NCBI GenBank assembly: GCA_020639215.1
Contig: JACKHA010000005.1
Location: 62,001-126,000, forward strand
Source of the DNA: Phycisphaeraceae bacterium
Lineage (GTDB): Bacteria; Planctomycetota; Phycisphaerae; Phycisphaerales; UBA1924
DNA length: 64,000 bases
Direction of reading: 5' to 3'
Positions 51,304-59,278 of this stretch are shown here, piece by piece (position 1 is the first letter of the stretch; each line of letters starts with the position of its first letter). The position numbers were made by a program, and so were the translations under genes. The notes below the pieces were generated by a model. That model had not been told where the DNA came from and did no database searches. It saw only the letters and a program-made list of their open reading frames with translations.

Positions 51304-53043
51304 CTACCGCCCCGTCCGCAGGCGCCCGCGGATCCGGTTCGGCGGCAGTTTCGTCGGCACGATCCCGCCCGGGAACTTGCTCGGGTCGGCCGCGATGCCC
51401 TTGTCTTTGGGCATGTCGGGGCGCTCGGACTCGGCCAGGCGGTTGCGCGGCGCCTCGCCGACGCCCTGGACCTCGTAGATCGTGTGCCCGCCGGGCGTCT
51501 CCTCGCGGTAGCCGTCGGGGCGGGGCGAGGCCTCGAAGTCCGGGTAGTCCAGTTTCGGGATCTGGGCGTTGACCAGGTTCTCGATCTGCGTGAGCAGCTT
51601 GCCCTGGCGCGGCGTGACGAACGACCAGGCCACGCCGTCGCGTCCGGCCCGGGCGGTGCGCCCGATGCGGTGGACGTAGACGTCGGGGTCCTCGGGCAGG
51701 TCGTAGTTGACCACGTGGGTGATGCCCTCGACGTCGATGCCGCGGCTGGCCAGGTCGCTGGCGATGAGCACGGCGAGTTCGCCGCCGCGGAACTGTCGCA
51801 TGACGCTGTTGCGCTTGGACTGGCTCATGTCGCCGTGGATGGCGTGGGCCTCGATGCCGTGCTTGTTGAGGTAGGTGGAGAGCTCGTCGACGGTGCGCTT
51901 GAGGCGGCAGAAGACCAGGGTGAGGGCGGGGGCCTCGTGGGTGAGCAGGTGGTTGAGCAGGCGCTTCTTGTCCCAGCCGTCGACGGAGAGGTAGTGCTGC
52001 TCGACCAGGTCGACGGTGAGGGCGCCGGCGGTGGTGACGAGTTTCTCCGGGTCGTGCATGTAGCGACGGGCCAGGTCCTCGATGTCCGGGCGGATGGTGG
52101 CCGAGACCATGACGGTCTGGCGGTCGTCGGGGGTCTGCTTGAGGATGCGCCGGATGTCCTCGCGGAAGCCGATGTCGAGCATGCGGTCGACCTCGTCGAG
52201 CACGGCGAAGCGGATCGCGCGCGGGTCGATGAGGCCGCGCTGCATCATGTCCTGGACGCGCCCGGGCGTGCCGACGAGGATCTCGGCGCCCCGCTGGAGT
52301 TTGTCGGCCTGGGTGCGGATGGACTGCCCGCCGTAGATCGGCACGGTGCGGACGGGCATGTGCTTGCCGAGCTTGGTGAACTCGGTGGTGATCTGCATGG
52401 CCAGTTCGCGCGTGGGGGCCAGGATGAGGGCCTGGCCCCAGACGCCGCGCTCGACCATGTGCAGAAGGGGCAGGGCGAATGCGGCGGTCTTGCCCGTGCC
52501 GGTCTTGGCCTGGCCGAGCAGGTCGCGCCCGGTGAGGAAGGCGGGGATGAGGCGGGCCTGGATGTGGGTGGGGTGGCGGAAGCCGCAGTCGGTCACGCCT
52601 CGGACGATCGAGGTGTGCAGGCCCAGGTCGGCGAAGGTGATGTCGGTGGCAAAGGTGTCGGGGTTGAGGGGCTTGTGGTCGTCCGGTGGGGCGTTGTCGC
52701 GATCGTCGAGCTCGGGGTCGGGCTCGGTGTCGAGGCTGGGCGGAGCCGGAACGTCGGCGTCGTCCCCGGCATCGTCGGCGTCGTCGCCCGCGTTTGCGGC
52801 TTCGGCACCCTCGCCCGCAGTCTTCTTGGAGCGCCGACGACGCCGGCGGCGACGCTTCTTCTTGGTCGGCTCGGAGCCATCGCCGGAGTCACCACCCGAG
52901 CCGTCGCCCTCGGTCGGCTCGTCGCGATCAACCGCGTCGGCCACGTCGGGCGCTCCTCGCTGGGCGGCGTCGTCGGCGGGCTCGGCGTTGTTGTTCACGG
53001 GGAGGGTCTGGCCATCAGCCTCGGGCACGGTCTGGTTGGGCAT
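51304..53043 (-). CDS. DEAD-box RNA helicase (DEVD variant)
   Basis: This is an ATP-dependent RNA helicase of 579 residues. The core has the Q motif (FADLGLHTSIVRGVTDCGF), AKTGTGKT (motif I), PTRELA (Ia), VLDEVDRMLD (motif II, DEVD instead of DEAD), SAT (III), VLIASDLASRGIDV (V) and HRIGRTARAG (VI). About 155 residues precede it: an acidic low-complexity region with KKKRRRRRRRRSKK at about 61-74. The C-terminus is basic, suggesting RNA contact. I chose ATG 53043, with GGAAG upstream; earlier Met codons give unlikely N-termini. A role in rRNA or mRNA folding is inferred. Confidence 0.93.
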   Translation of the reverse strand: MPNQTVPEADGQTLPVNNNAEPADDAAQRGAPDVADAVDRDEPTEGDGSGGDSGDGSEPTKKKRRRRRRRRSKKTAGEGAEAANAGDDADDAGDDADVPAPPSLDTEPDPELDDRDNAPPDDHKPLNPDTFATDITFADLGLHTSIVRGVTDCGFRHPTHIQARLIPAFLTGRDLLGQAKTGTGKTAAFALPLLHMVERGVWGQALILAPTRELAMQITTEFTKLGKHMPVRTVPIYGGQSIRTQADKLQRGAEILVGTPGRVQDMMQRGLIDPRAIRFAVLDEVDRMLDIGFREDIRRILKQTPDDRQTVMVSATIRPDIEDLARRYMHDPEKLVTTAGALTVDLVEQHYLSVDGWDKKRLLNHLLTHEAPALTLVFCRLKRTVDELSTYLNKHGIEAHAIHGDMSQSKRNSVMRQFRGGELAVLIASDLASRGIDVEGITHVVNYDLPEDPDVYVHRIGRTARAGRDGVAWSFVTPRQGKLLTQIENLVNAQIPKLDYPDFEASPRPDGYREETPGGHTIYEVQGVGEAPRNRLAESERPDMPKDKGIAADPSKFPGGIVPTKLPPNRIRGRLRTGR

Positions 53044-53437
53044 CGGTCTTCCAAAGGGGCGCGGCGACATCGGATCGATGGGGTCGCGGCCGACGCCACG
53101 CGCGGGCGGGCCACGGGACGGCTCGGCGTCGCGCCCCGGATCCGCCGGGTCGCGGGCTTGCCGGAGTGTGTTCGGCAAACCTCGGGCCGTCGCTTGACAC
53201 CCACGATCGCGCCAGCGAAGAAGCGGGTGCCCACGACTCCCCGCGAGTGCGGGGTCGGTGGATGATAGCGCTGTCGGAGGGCGAGATGCAGAACGCGGAG
53301 GGCGCGGAGATCACGCGGAGGGAGCGGAGGGTGAGGCAGGGTTTGGAGAGACTTGGGCAACGGCGTCCTCAGGGGTCCCCCAACCACTATCACTCTCCGC
53401 GGCCTCCGCGCGACCTCCGCGCCCTCCGCATTCGGCA
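53044..53437. other. Spacer between helicase and glycosyltransferase genes
   Basis: The 394-bp spacer is largely taken up by the GGAG-rich inverted repeat at 53285-53439. The part just upstream of the helicase (53044-53270) shows no other gene or clear promoter by eye. Confidence 0.5.
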
Positions 53438-53439
53438 TC
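53285..53439. repeat. GGAG-rich inverted repeat, copy 4
   Basis: The left arm (53285-53334, GATGCAGAACGCGGAGGGCG...) and right arm (53391-53439, ending CGCCCTCCGCATTCGGCATC) pair over nearly 50 bp with a few mismatches. The stop codon (TGA, 53440-53438) of the glycosyltransferase lies at the outer end of the right arm. Confidence 0.9.
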
Positions 53440-54265
53440 AGGGCGTTTCGGTCCGCCGGTCGGCGGCCCGCGAGGCCTCGAGCAGGACCAGGTGCTTCAT
53501 CAGGGCGTGGCACGCGGTGGCCCCGGCGGCGGCCCACCCGCGCCAGCCGTCGCGCCAGGCCGATCGCAGGACGAGTTGCTTGAAGAGGGCACCGGCCGGG
53601 CTCAGGAGCAGTCGCGAACGAGAGCCGCTCTCGCCCTTGGCGTGCCGGGCCTGAGCGCCGAGGGTGGCCAGGCGGAGCTGGCCCGCCAGGAAACGCGGCA
53701 TGTCGGCGATCGTGTCGTGGCGGAGCGTGCCTGCCAGGCGTTCGACGCGGACGCTTCGGACAACGAGTTCATCGTGCGGCTCGGTGCCGGCGAACGACGC
53801 GAGGGCGGACGCCCCGCCTTCGAACAGGTCCCGGCGCACAAGGCGCACGCGCCACTCGGGCTGCCACGCGTGGTTCAGGAATCCACCGGCGTACCAGACT
53901 TTGCGGTTGACCATGTACGCCCCTGGCGCGTCGTCGACCCTGGACCCCGGGGCCAGGGCGGCTCGGACAGAACCCGCCAGGTCCGGCTCGACGCTCTCAT
54001 CCGAGTCGATGTTGAGCATCCACTCCTGGGTACAGGCCTCGGCGGCCAACTGCTTCGTCCGGTTGTAGCCCTGCCACTCGACCCGCTGGACGCGGGCCCC
54101 GGCGGCCTCCAGCAGCCCGATGGTGCCATCGGTCGAGCCGGAATCGAGGGCGACGATCTCGGCAGCGAGGCCACGGAGGGAGGCGAGCGTCCGCCCGATG
54201 GTCGCCTCGTTGTTGCGGCACACGATGGCGGCCGAGAGCGGGAGCGGAGCGGGGGCGTCTGGCAT
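53438..54265 (-). CDS. Family 2 glycosyltransferase (WaaE/KdtX-like)
   Basis: The 275-residue GT-A enzyme transfers a sugar, probably to lipopolysaccharide core. It opens LSAAIVCRNNEATIGRTLAS, then EIVALDSGSTDGTIGLLEAAGA (about 36-57) and VEWQGYNRTKQLAAEAC. LNIDSDESVEPDL gives the DxD-like metal site (about 85-97). WQPEWRVRLVRRDLFEGG follows. This set matches the WaaE branch of GT2. It starts at ATG 54265 and is divergent from an LPS-kinase-like gene 111 bp away, which supports an LPS role. Its TGA stop is at the end of an inverted-repeat arm. Confidence 0.92.
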   Translation of the reverse strand: MPDAPAPLPLSAAIVCRNNEATIGRTLASLRGLAAEIVALDSGSTDGTIGLLEAAGARVQRVEWQGYNRTKQLAAEACTQEWMLNIDSDESVEPDLAGSVRAALAPGSRVDDAPGAYMVNRKVWYAGGFLNHAWQPEWRVRLVRRDLFEGGASALASFAGTEPHDELVVRSVRVERLAGTLRHDTIADMPRFLAGQLRLATLGAQARHAKGESGSRSRLLLSPAGALFKQLVLRSAWRDGWRGWAAAGATACHALMKHLVLLEASRAADRRTETP

Positions 54266-54376
54266 GGGTGGATCGTGCGGAAGCCCGGCGGGCGTGTCAA
54301 ACGGGGCGGGCGGGTTGAGCCGGCGTGCTGGGGTTCGGCGGGTCGGGCTTCGCCGGGGTCGCCGATAGACTCGGGC

Positions 54377-55249
54377 GTGCAGCAGGCGTCGGTCACCCCC
54401 CCCACCATCCGCCTCCGCGCGGTCCGCGGCTCGCCCGAGGAGCGGACCCGCTGGGTCAAGGCGCTGCCACGCCTGTTTGGGGACGGGGCGGCGAGTTCGC
54501 CTCACGGAGCGGCCACACCGCGCGTGCTCAAGGCGAACCAGAGCGTGAGCGTGTACGCCGCAACCCTGGACGGGCAGGACGTGGTCGTCAAGTGCTGGCG
54601 GGTGCGGTCGACCCTGGATTGCCTGTACGGCGTCGTGGGTCGCTCGCGTGCGCATCGCCACTGGGACGGAGCGACGCGGCTGGCGGGTCTCGGCGTCCAC
54701 GCCGCCGCCTGCCTGGCGATCGTGCGCGGTCGGGACGCCGGCGGGGTGGTCGAGACGCTGGTTATGGAGCGGGTCGATGGCCGGACGCTGCTGGACCATC
54801 TTGCCGATGGGTCGCTTCCGCCGCGGGCTGCCCAGCGGGTCGCCGCGCGGCTGGCGGACATCTGCGCTGTCATGGCGCGGGCCGGCGTGTTCAACCGCGA
54901 TCCGAAGGCGTCGAATCTGATCGTGACCCACGCCGATGCGGAGTCGGCCGAGGTCGCGATGATCGACACCGTCGCGATCCGCCGGATGCCGGGGCTTTGG
55001 GCGAGTCCCGACCATGCGCCGCTCGAACGCCTGGTCATCGAGGCGATCGGCGTCGGCGCCACCCCGAGCCGGGGGCTGATGGCCCGGTTCGTGCAGGAGT
55101 GGACGGGGCGGACGCGTTGCGTTCCTGCCGGGACACCACGATCGGACTCCACCTGGAAGCAGGCCCGCCTCGCGCTCTGGCGCGAACTCGCCGCCCGCAT
55201 CCGGGCCCACGGCGATCCGACACCACGCGACAACCCGCTGGCGACGTGA
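54377..55249 (+). CDS. Lipopolysaccharide kinase-like protein (Kdo/WaaP/InaA group)
   Basis: The 290-residue protein has a small-kinase fold: VYAATLDGQDVVVKCW has the ATP-site Lys (about 67), and ETLVMERVDGRTLLDHL is the hinge. AGVFNRDPKASNLIV (about 172-186) is the catalytic loop, with Asp and Asn as in WaaP/InaA kinases but N-R-D in place of H-x-D, and MIDTVAIRRM takes the DFG position (ID). It would phosphorylate a sugar of the LPS core. I chose GTG 54377; no ATG fits well. It is divergent from the GT2 gene. Confidence 0.82.
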   Translation: MQQASVTPPTIRLRAVRGSPEERTRWVKALPRLFGDGAASSPHGAATPRVLKANQSVSVYAATLDGQDVVVKCWRVRSTLDCLYGVVGRSRAHRHWDGATRLAGLGVHAAACLAIVRGRDAGGVVETLVMERVDGRTLLDHLADGSLPPRAAQRVAARLADICAVMARAGVFNRDPKASNLIVTHADAESAEVAMIDTVAIRRMPGLWASPDHAPLERLVIEAIGVGATPSRGLMARFVQEWTGRTRCVPAGTPRSDSTWKQARLALWRELAARIRAHGDPTPRDNPLAT

Positions 55250-55385
55250 ATCGACACATGGCGACAGGCACGGCCGATCGTCGGAGCGGTGCGACCCCAC
55301 CCGCGAGCGCCGGCTTTTGCGGCGGCACGCCAGGGCGTAACGTGGAGGCCTGACTTCGCACACGCCCGGGGAGCGACCCTCCGCC

Positions 55386-56441
55386 ATGCCCAGACCAGCA
55401 CAGACCATCGAGTTCCCTTCTCGCGCTGGGTCGCGTCCGGCCGGATCGGGCCTGCCCCCGACCCACCACCTGCCCGCCGACGCCGCGAACGACCTGGGCT
55501 CCTGCTCGTTCTGGGTCGGCGACTGCCGCGAGTTGCTGCCGCGGATCCCGGCGGTGCGCGACCGTCGGATCTCCCTCGTGTTCGCCGATCCGCCCTTCAA
55601 CTGGAACCGGGCCTACGACAAGTGGGACGACCGGATGCCCGACTCCGACTATTTGGAGTTCACGTACGACTGGCTCGACCTGTGCACGGGCGCCCTGACC
55701 GACGACGGCTCGATCTGGGTCAACATCCCCGATGACTGGGCCGCCGAGATCGTCGTGCACCTGAAAAAACGCGGCCTCCAGATGGTCAACTGGTGCATCT
55801 GGCACTACCGCTTCGGGCAGAACACCACGGGGCGGTTCATCAATTCGAAGGTCCATGCGCTGTATTTCAGCAAGGACCCGATCCGACGCGTGTGGAACCC
55901 CGAGCCGGTGATGGAGCAGTCCGACCGGGCCGCGGTGTATAACGACCCGCGGACGTTCGAGAAGACCGACGGCTCGCCCGCGGGCCTGCGGATCCCGATG
56001 GACGTGTGGTACGGCCCGTACTGGGGGCGCATCCAGGGCAACAACACCGAGCGACGCGCCAAGCACGACAACCAATTGCCCGAGGTCTACCTCGAGCGCG
56101 TCATCCGGTGCTCGTCCAACCCGGGACAGATCGTGCTCGACCCGTTCATCGGCAGCGGCACGACGCCGGTGATCGCGCGGGCCCTTGGACGCCACTTCGT
56201 CGGCACGGAGTACTCCGACGCGAACGCCGCGAGCGCGTTCGAGCGGGTCCAGGCCGGGCCGGTGCGGGTGACGCGCGAGCCGCGGATCATGTCGACGGCG
56301 ATCACGAGCCGGCGGGGCGGAACGGCGGCGGAGGCGAAGGTCCTGCGGCGGAAAGAGAAGCAGAACGCCGAGGGCGCGGAGGGAGGCGCGGAGGCCGCGA
56401 AGGAGGGCAAGAAGCGGGGGAGGAAGGCGAGGGCGTCGTAG
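55386..56441 (+). CDS. Orphan DNA methyltransferase, beta class (probable adenine N6)
   Basis: The 351-residue protein has the catalytic motif IV FADPPFNWN (DPPF, about 67-75) before the SAM motif I LDPFIGSGTT (about 251-260), the beta-class order. It has the target-binding VNWCIWHYRFGQNT and NSKVHALYFSKDP between them. DPPF suggests adenine N6 modification, though cytosine N4 cannot be excluded. No restriction nuclease adjoins it, so a regulatory or repair-marking role is possible. The last 26 residues (QNAEGAEGGAEAAKEGKKRG...) are encoded by the left arm of a GGAG-rich inverted repeat and the bases after it, extending the protein past the domain. ATG 55386 fits the body. Confidence 0.9.
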   Translation: MPRPAQTIEFPSRAGSRPAGSGLPPTHHLPADAANDLGSCSFWVGDCRELLPRIPAVRDRRISLVFADPPFNWNRAYDKWDDRMPDSDYLEFTYDWLDLCTGALTDDGSIWVNIPDDWAAEIVVHLKKRGLQMVNWCIWHYRFGQNTTGRFINSKVHALYFSKDPIRRVWNPEPVMEQSDRAAVYNDPRTFEKTDGSPAGLRIPMDVWYGPYWGRIQGNNTERRAKHDNQLPEVYLERVIRCSSNPGQIVLDPFIGSGTTPVIARALGRHFVGTEYSDANAASAFERVQAGPVRVTREPRIMSTAITSRRGGTAAEAKVLRRKEKQNAEGAEGGAEAAKEGKKRGRKARAS

Positions 56442-56587
56442 GGCTGTTGGTGTCGGCCCCTCGCGCAACGGTCGCCGTTTCGCTGGTCCTTCGAAGCGGC
56501 AAGGTGCCGCATCGACGCCCGCTCAACGAAACCCAATCACACCTCCGCGCTCTCCGCGTTCCTCTCCGAGACCTCCGCGTTCCGTCT
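56360..56587. repeat. GGAG-rich inverted repeat, copy 5
   Basis: The left arm (56360-56405, CAGAACGCCGAGGGCGCGGA...) and right arm (56538-56587, ending CCTCCGCGTTCCGTCT) pair over about 45 bp with mismatches. The left arm is inside the end of the methyltransferase reading frame. The stop of the next gene, on the minus strand, touches the right arm. Confidence 0.85.
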
Positions 56588-57528
56588 CACACCTGCCCCA
56601 CCGCCGCCGCCCGGCTGCGGATCCCATCGATCATCCCCCGCACCTCCTGGGCCATCCGGGTGTTGGGGAACTCTGCGATGATGCGGTCCCCGATCTCGGC
56701 CGCGTGACGCCAGCGCCGGTCCTGCACCGCCAGGCGGAACTGCACGCCCAGATTCTCGCGGGCCTTGCCGATCACGCCGCGCGCGACTTCCTGCAGCGGG
56801 CCGGCCTCCTGCTCGGTCATGTACTGGTCGAGTTCGTGCAGCAGCCCGAGGGCCTCATCGACGCGGTCCTGCTGGGCCGCGAGCAGGAAGCGGCGCTCCA
56901 GGTCGGCCTTGTACTGGGCCCTGGCCCGCTCGACGCGGTGGCGCAGGCCCTCGACGCGGTGCGAGTCCGGGTGGGTCCGCGTGATTCGGGCCGCCTCGGT
57001 CATGGCCTCGTCCCAGCGCTTTTCGCCGATGAGCGAGTCGAGCCTTGCGATCGCCTCGGTGATGCGGTGCTCGACGGCCTCGAACCGGGCCGCCTCGATC
57101 CGGGCCCGCAGTTCCTCCGCGTCGGATCGGTAGCCAAACCGCTCGGCCAGTTCGCGCACGAGCACAAGGGCGGCCTCGTGGTCGCCGTGGTGCATGTCTT
57201 CCTCGATCGCCTGACGCAGCAGGTGCCGCTCCGAGCGCCTGTTCAGCACGCGCCGCGCGTCGTCGGACAGGGCCGAGTGCTCGATGAGGCGCTCGACCGC
57301 TTCGACCACCGCGCGGGTGTCGCCGGCGCCCCGCCCCGCCATCGCCACGAGCGTCACCGGCAGGCCCAGCCCCACCACCGCCAGCGCCGCCACGCCAAGC
57401 ACGGCGAAGGTGCGGTCGTGCTCCCACACGCCGTAGGCCACCAGCCCCACGCCCAGGACCGCGGCGATGGCGTACGACCACGCCACGAACAAACGTGCGG
57501 AGAACAGGCTGGGTGTGCTTCTACCCAT
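56587..57528 (-). CDS. Membrane protein with helical (TPR-like) repeats
   Basis: The 313-residue protein starts with two membrane helices (about 11-32 and 38-62). The rest is a helical domain with repeat-like segments: GDHEAALVLVRELAERFGYR, KRWDEAMTEAARITRTHPDS, DRVDEALGLLHELDQYMTE and RRWRHAAEIGDRIIAEFPNT. These have the W/A-A-P spacing of tetratricopeptide repeats, so it may be a scaffold facing the cytoplasm. ATG 57528 has GGAG upstream and fits the first helix. No partner is evident. Confidence 0.8.
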   Translation of the reverse strand: MGRSTPSLFSARLFVAWSYAIAAVLGVGLVAYGVWEHDRTFAVLGVAALAVVGLGLPVTLVAMAGRGAGDTRAVVEAVERLIEHSALSDDARRVLNRRSERHLLRQAIEEDMHHGDHEAALVLVRELAERFGYRSDAEELRARIEAARFEAVEHRITEAIARLDSLIGEKRWDEAMTEAARITRTHPDSHRVEGLRHRVERARAQYKADLERRFLLAAQQDRVDEALGLLHELDQYMTEQEAGPLQEVARGVIGKARENLGVQFRLAVQDRRWRHAAEIGDRIIAEFPNTRMAQEVRGMIDGIRSRAAAVGQV

Positions 57529-57629
57529 GGATCGCTCCTGCAAAGCCTGGCCAGCGAAGGGCGGGCCGCCCGAACCCCGCATCAGTTTTCTCTCTGTTCG
57601 CCGGTGCCCGACGCTGCCCCGCTCCTGCT

Positions 57630-57998
57630 TCAACTTCCGGGCGTCGGGTCGCCGCAGTTCCGCGTCGCCGGCACCAGGCACAAGAAACGCAGCCCCTTGG
57701 CGGCGTCGGCCTTGAACTGGTGCTGCTCGTCGGCGGGCACGTAGATCACATCCCCAGCCCGGATGGGACGCTCGGCCCCGTCCAGAAAGATCGTCCCGCC
57801 GCCCTCGACCACGAACACCTCGTGCTCGTAGTCGTGATGATGGAACGGCGTGTGCCCGCCCGGCTCCACGCGGAACTGGCGCAGCGCGAAGTTCGGGGCC
57901 CCATCGCCCCGCCCGACCATGATCGCCATCGACGCGCCCTTGACGCCGTCCATCTCCACGGGCTTCATCGGCGTGTCGTTGATGTTGCGGATGAGCAT
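57630..57998 (-). CDS. Cupin-domain protein
   Basis: The 122-residue single-domain cupin has GGHTPFHHHDYEHEVFVVEGGG (about 47-68), giving the three metal His and Glu of the first cupin motif, and GDVIYVPADEQHQFKA (about 82-97) with the fourth His. Such small cupins are metal-dependent enzymes or sugar-binding proteins; the substrate is unknown. It begins MLIRNINDTPMKPVEMDG at ATG 57998. It is on the same strand as the downstream helical-repeat gene and divergent from the metallo-hydrolase gene, with an inverted repeat between them. Confidence 0.92.
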   Translation of the reverse strand: MLIRNINDTPMKPVEMDGVKGASMAIMVGRGDGAPNFALRQFRVEPGGHTPFHHHDYEHEVFVVEGGGTIFLDGAERPIRAGDVIYVPADEQHQFKADAAKGLRFLCLVPATRNCGDPTPGS

Positions 57999-58022
57999 GG
58001 GGGATCATAGGAGAACGCGCCT

Positions 58023-58204
58023 GAGAATGCGGAGGGCGCGGAGGGGGACGCGGAGGTGCGCGGAGAGATGCAGTTGGGTTCGGATCGAGGCACCCGGTGG
58101 GTCGTGAAGCGCAGACCGATCGGGGCGTTCGCGATGAAGCGTGCATCGAGCCCAATCCCCACTTCGCGCCACTCCGCGTCCCCCTCCGCGCCCTCCGCGT
58201 TCTC
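58023..58204. repeat. GGAG-rich inverted repeat, copy 6
   Basis: The left arm (58023-58067, GAGAATGCGGAGGGCGCGGA...) and right arm (58161-58204, ending CCCTCCGCGTTCTC) pair over about 44 bp with a few mismatches. It sits between the divergent cupin and metallo-hydrolase genes. It is the only copy in a promoter region rather than at a 3' end. Confidence 0.88.
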
Positions 58205-58220
58205 CGGACTATCCTGCACC

Positions 58221-58862
58221 GTGCAACCAACCATCGAGTGCTTCACGCTCGGCCCGTGGGCCACGAACTGCTACCTCGTCCACGACACGCAGCGCAAACG
58301 CTGCTGGATCGCCGACGCATCTTTCGAGCCCGAGCCGCTCATCGACCGCGTCCGCGAACTGGGCCTGGTCCCGGACGCCATCGTCCTGACGCACGCCCAC
58401 CTCGATCACATCGCCGGCGTCCGCCAGGTCAAGGAGGCCTTCCCCGAAGCGACCATCTGGATCCACGAGGCCGAGCACAAATGGCTCACCGATCCCGTGC
58501 TGAACCTCTCGGCCGCCGCCGGCCTCCCCGTCACCGCCCCCGAGTGCGACCGCGTGCTGTTCAGCGGCGAAACGGTCGAACTCGGCGGCGAGAACTGGGA
58601 GGTCCGCCACACCCCGGGCCACTCACCCGGCGGCATCGCGCTCGTCCACAAGAAGACCCGGCGCGCCATCGTCGGCGACACCCTGTTCGCCGCCTCGGTC
58701 GGGCGCACCGACTTCCCCGGCTGCGACCCCTCACGCCTCGAGAAGTCCATCCGCAAACAGCTCTACACCCTGCCCGACGACACTCTCATCCTGCCGGGAC
58801 ACGGCCCATCGACCACCATCGGGCGGGAGAAGGCCAGCAACCCGTTCGTGCCGGGACGTTGA
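58221..58862 (+). CDS. MBL-fold metallo-hydrolase (glyoxalase II-like)
   Basis: The 213-residue protein is a zinc hydrolase of the GloB/YcbL type. LTHAHLDHIAGVRQV (about 55-69) is the HxHxDH metal motif, HTPGHSPGGIALVHKK (about 130-145) gives the third His, and IVGDTLFAASVGRTDFPG (about 150-167) gives the Asp and the typical glyoxalase loop. LPGHGPSTTIGREKASNPF closes the fold. A GTG at 58221 starts the domain (VQPTIECFTLGPW); an upstream frame extends through the inverted repeat and is not plausible. It is followed by three strong hairpins, then tRNA-Cys. Confidence 0.93.
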   Translation: MQPTIECFTLGPWATNCYLVHDTQRKRCWIADASFEPEPLIDRVRELGLVPDAIVLTHAHLDHIAGVRQVKEAFPEATIWIHEAEHKWLTDPVLNLSAAAGLPVTAPECDRVLFSGETVELGGENWEVRHTPGHSPGGIALVHKKTRRAIVGDTLFAASVGRTDFPGCDPSRLEKSIRKQLYTLPDDTLILPGHGPSTTIGREKASNPFVPGR

Positions 58863-58888
58863 GTGCGATCACCGATTCGCGACTGTGC

Positions 58889-59093
58889 CACCGAGACACG
58901 CCGCCTCGGCGGCGTTTCTCGGTGCCATTCAACGGCGCTCGCTCAAAGCGTGGCATGCTTGCTGCTCGGAGCAAGCATGCCCGATCGACCCCGCGTCTTG
59001 CAAGTTGGGCTTGGCTGCGCAATGCCACAGCCGTGCCACGCGTCGTGGCTCCGTCCCACGCCGGCACGACCTTCGAGAGCCCCGAAGGTCGTG
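58889..59093. repeat. Three consecutive hairpins downstream of the metallo-hydrolase gene
   Basis: Hairpin 1 (58889-58924) has 17-base arms with one mismatch. Hairpin 2 (58952-58981) has perfect 12-bp arms GGCATGCTTGCT / AGCAAGCATGCC. Hairpin 3 has perfect 11-bp arms CACGACCTTCG (59065-59075) / CGAAGGTCGTG (59083-59093). No T-tracts follow. The stretch holds no gene. Confidence 0.75.
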
Positions 59094-59121
59094 GCCCATC
59101 GCGTCGACGCACCCACGTCAA

Positions 59122-59195
59122 AGGCCGGAGTGGGATTCGAACCCACGAATAACGGATTTGCAATCCGCTCCATTAGTCCACTCTGGCATCCGGCC
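59122..59195 (-). tRNA. tRNA-Cys (GCA)
   Basis: On the minus strand, GGCCGGA pairs with TCCGGCC. The anticodon arm is GCGGA-TTGCAAA-TCCGT with GCA at its centre and one G-T pair. The T arm is GTGGG-TTCGAAT-CCCAC. The discriminator is T, as expected for tRNA-Cys. CCA is not encoded. Confidence 0.97.
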
Positions 59196-59278
59196 GAGCG
59201 ACCGAAGTCTACGCAGGCCCCGACCCGCCGCGGCGGCACCGCGACAGCCACCAGACCCGCCCGATGCCCGCGCCGGCG

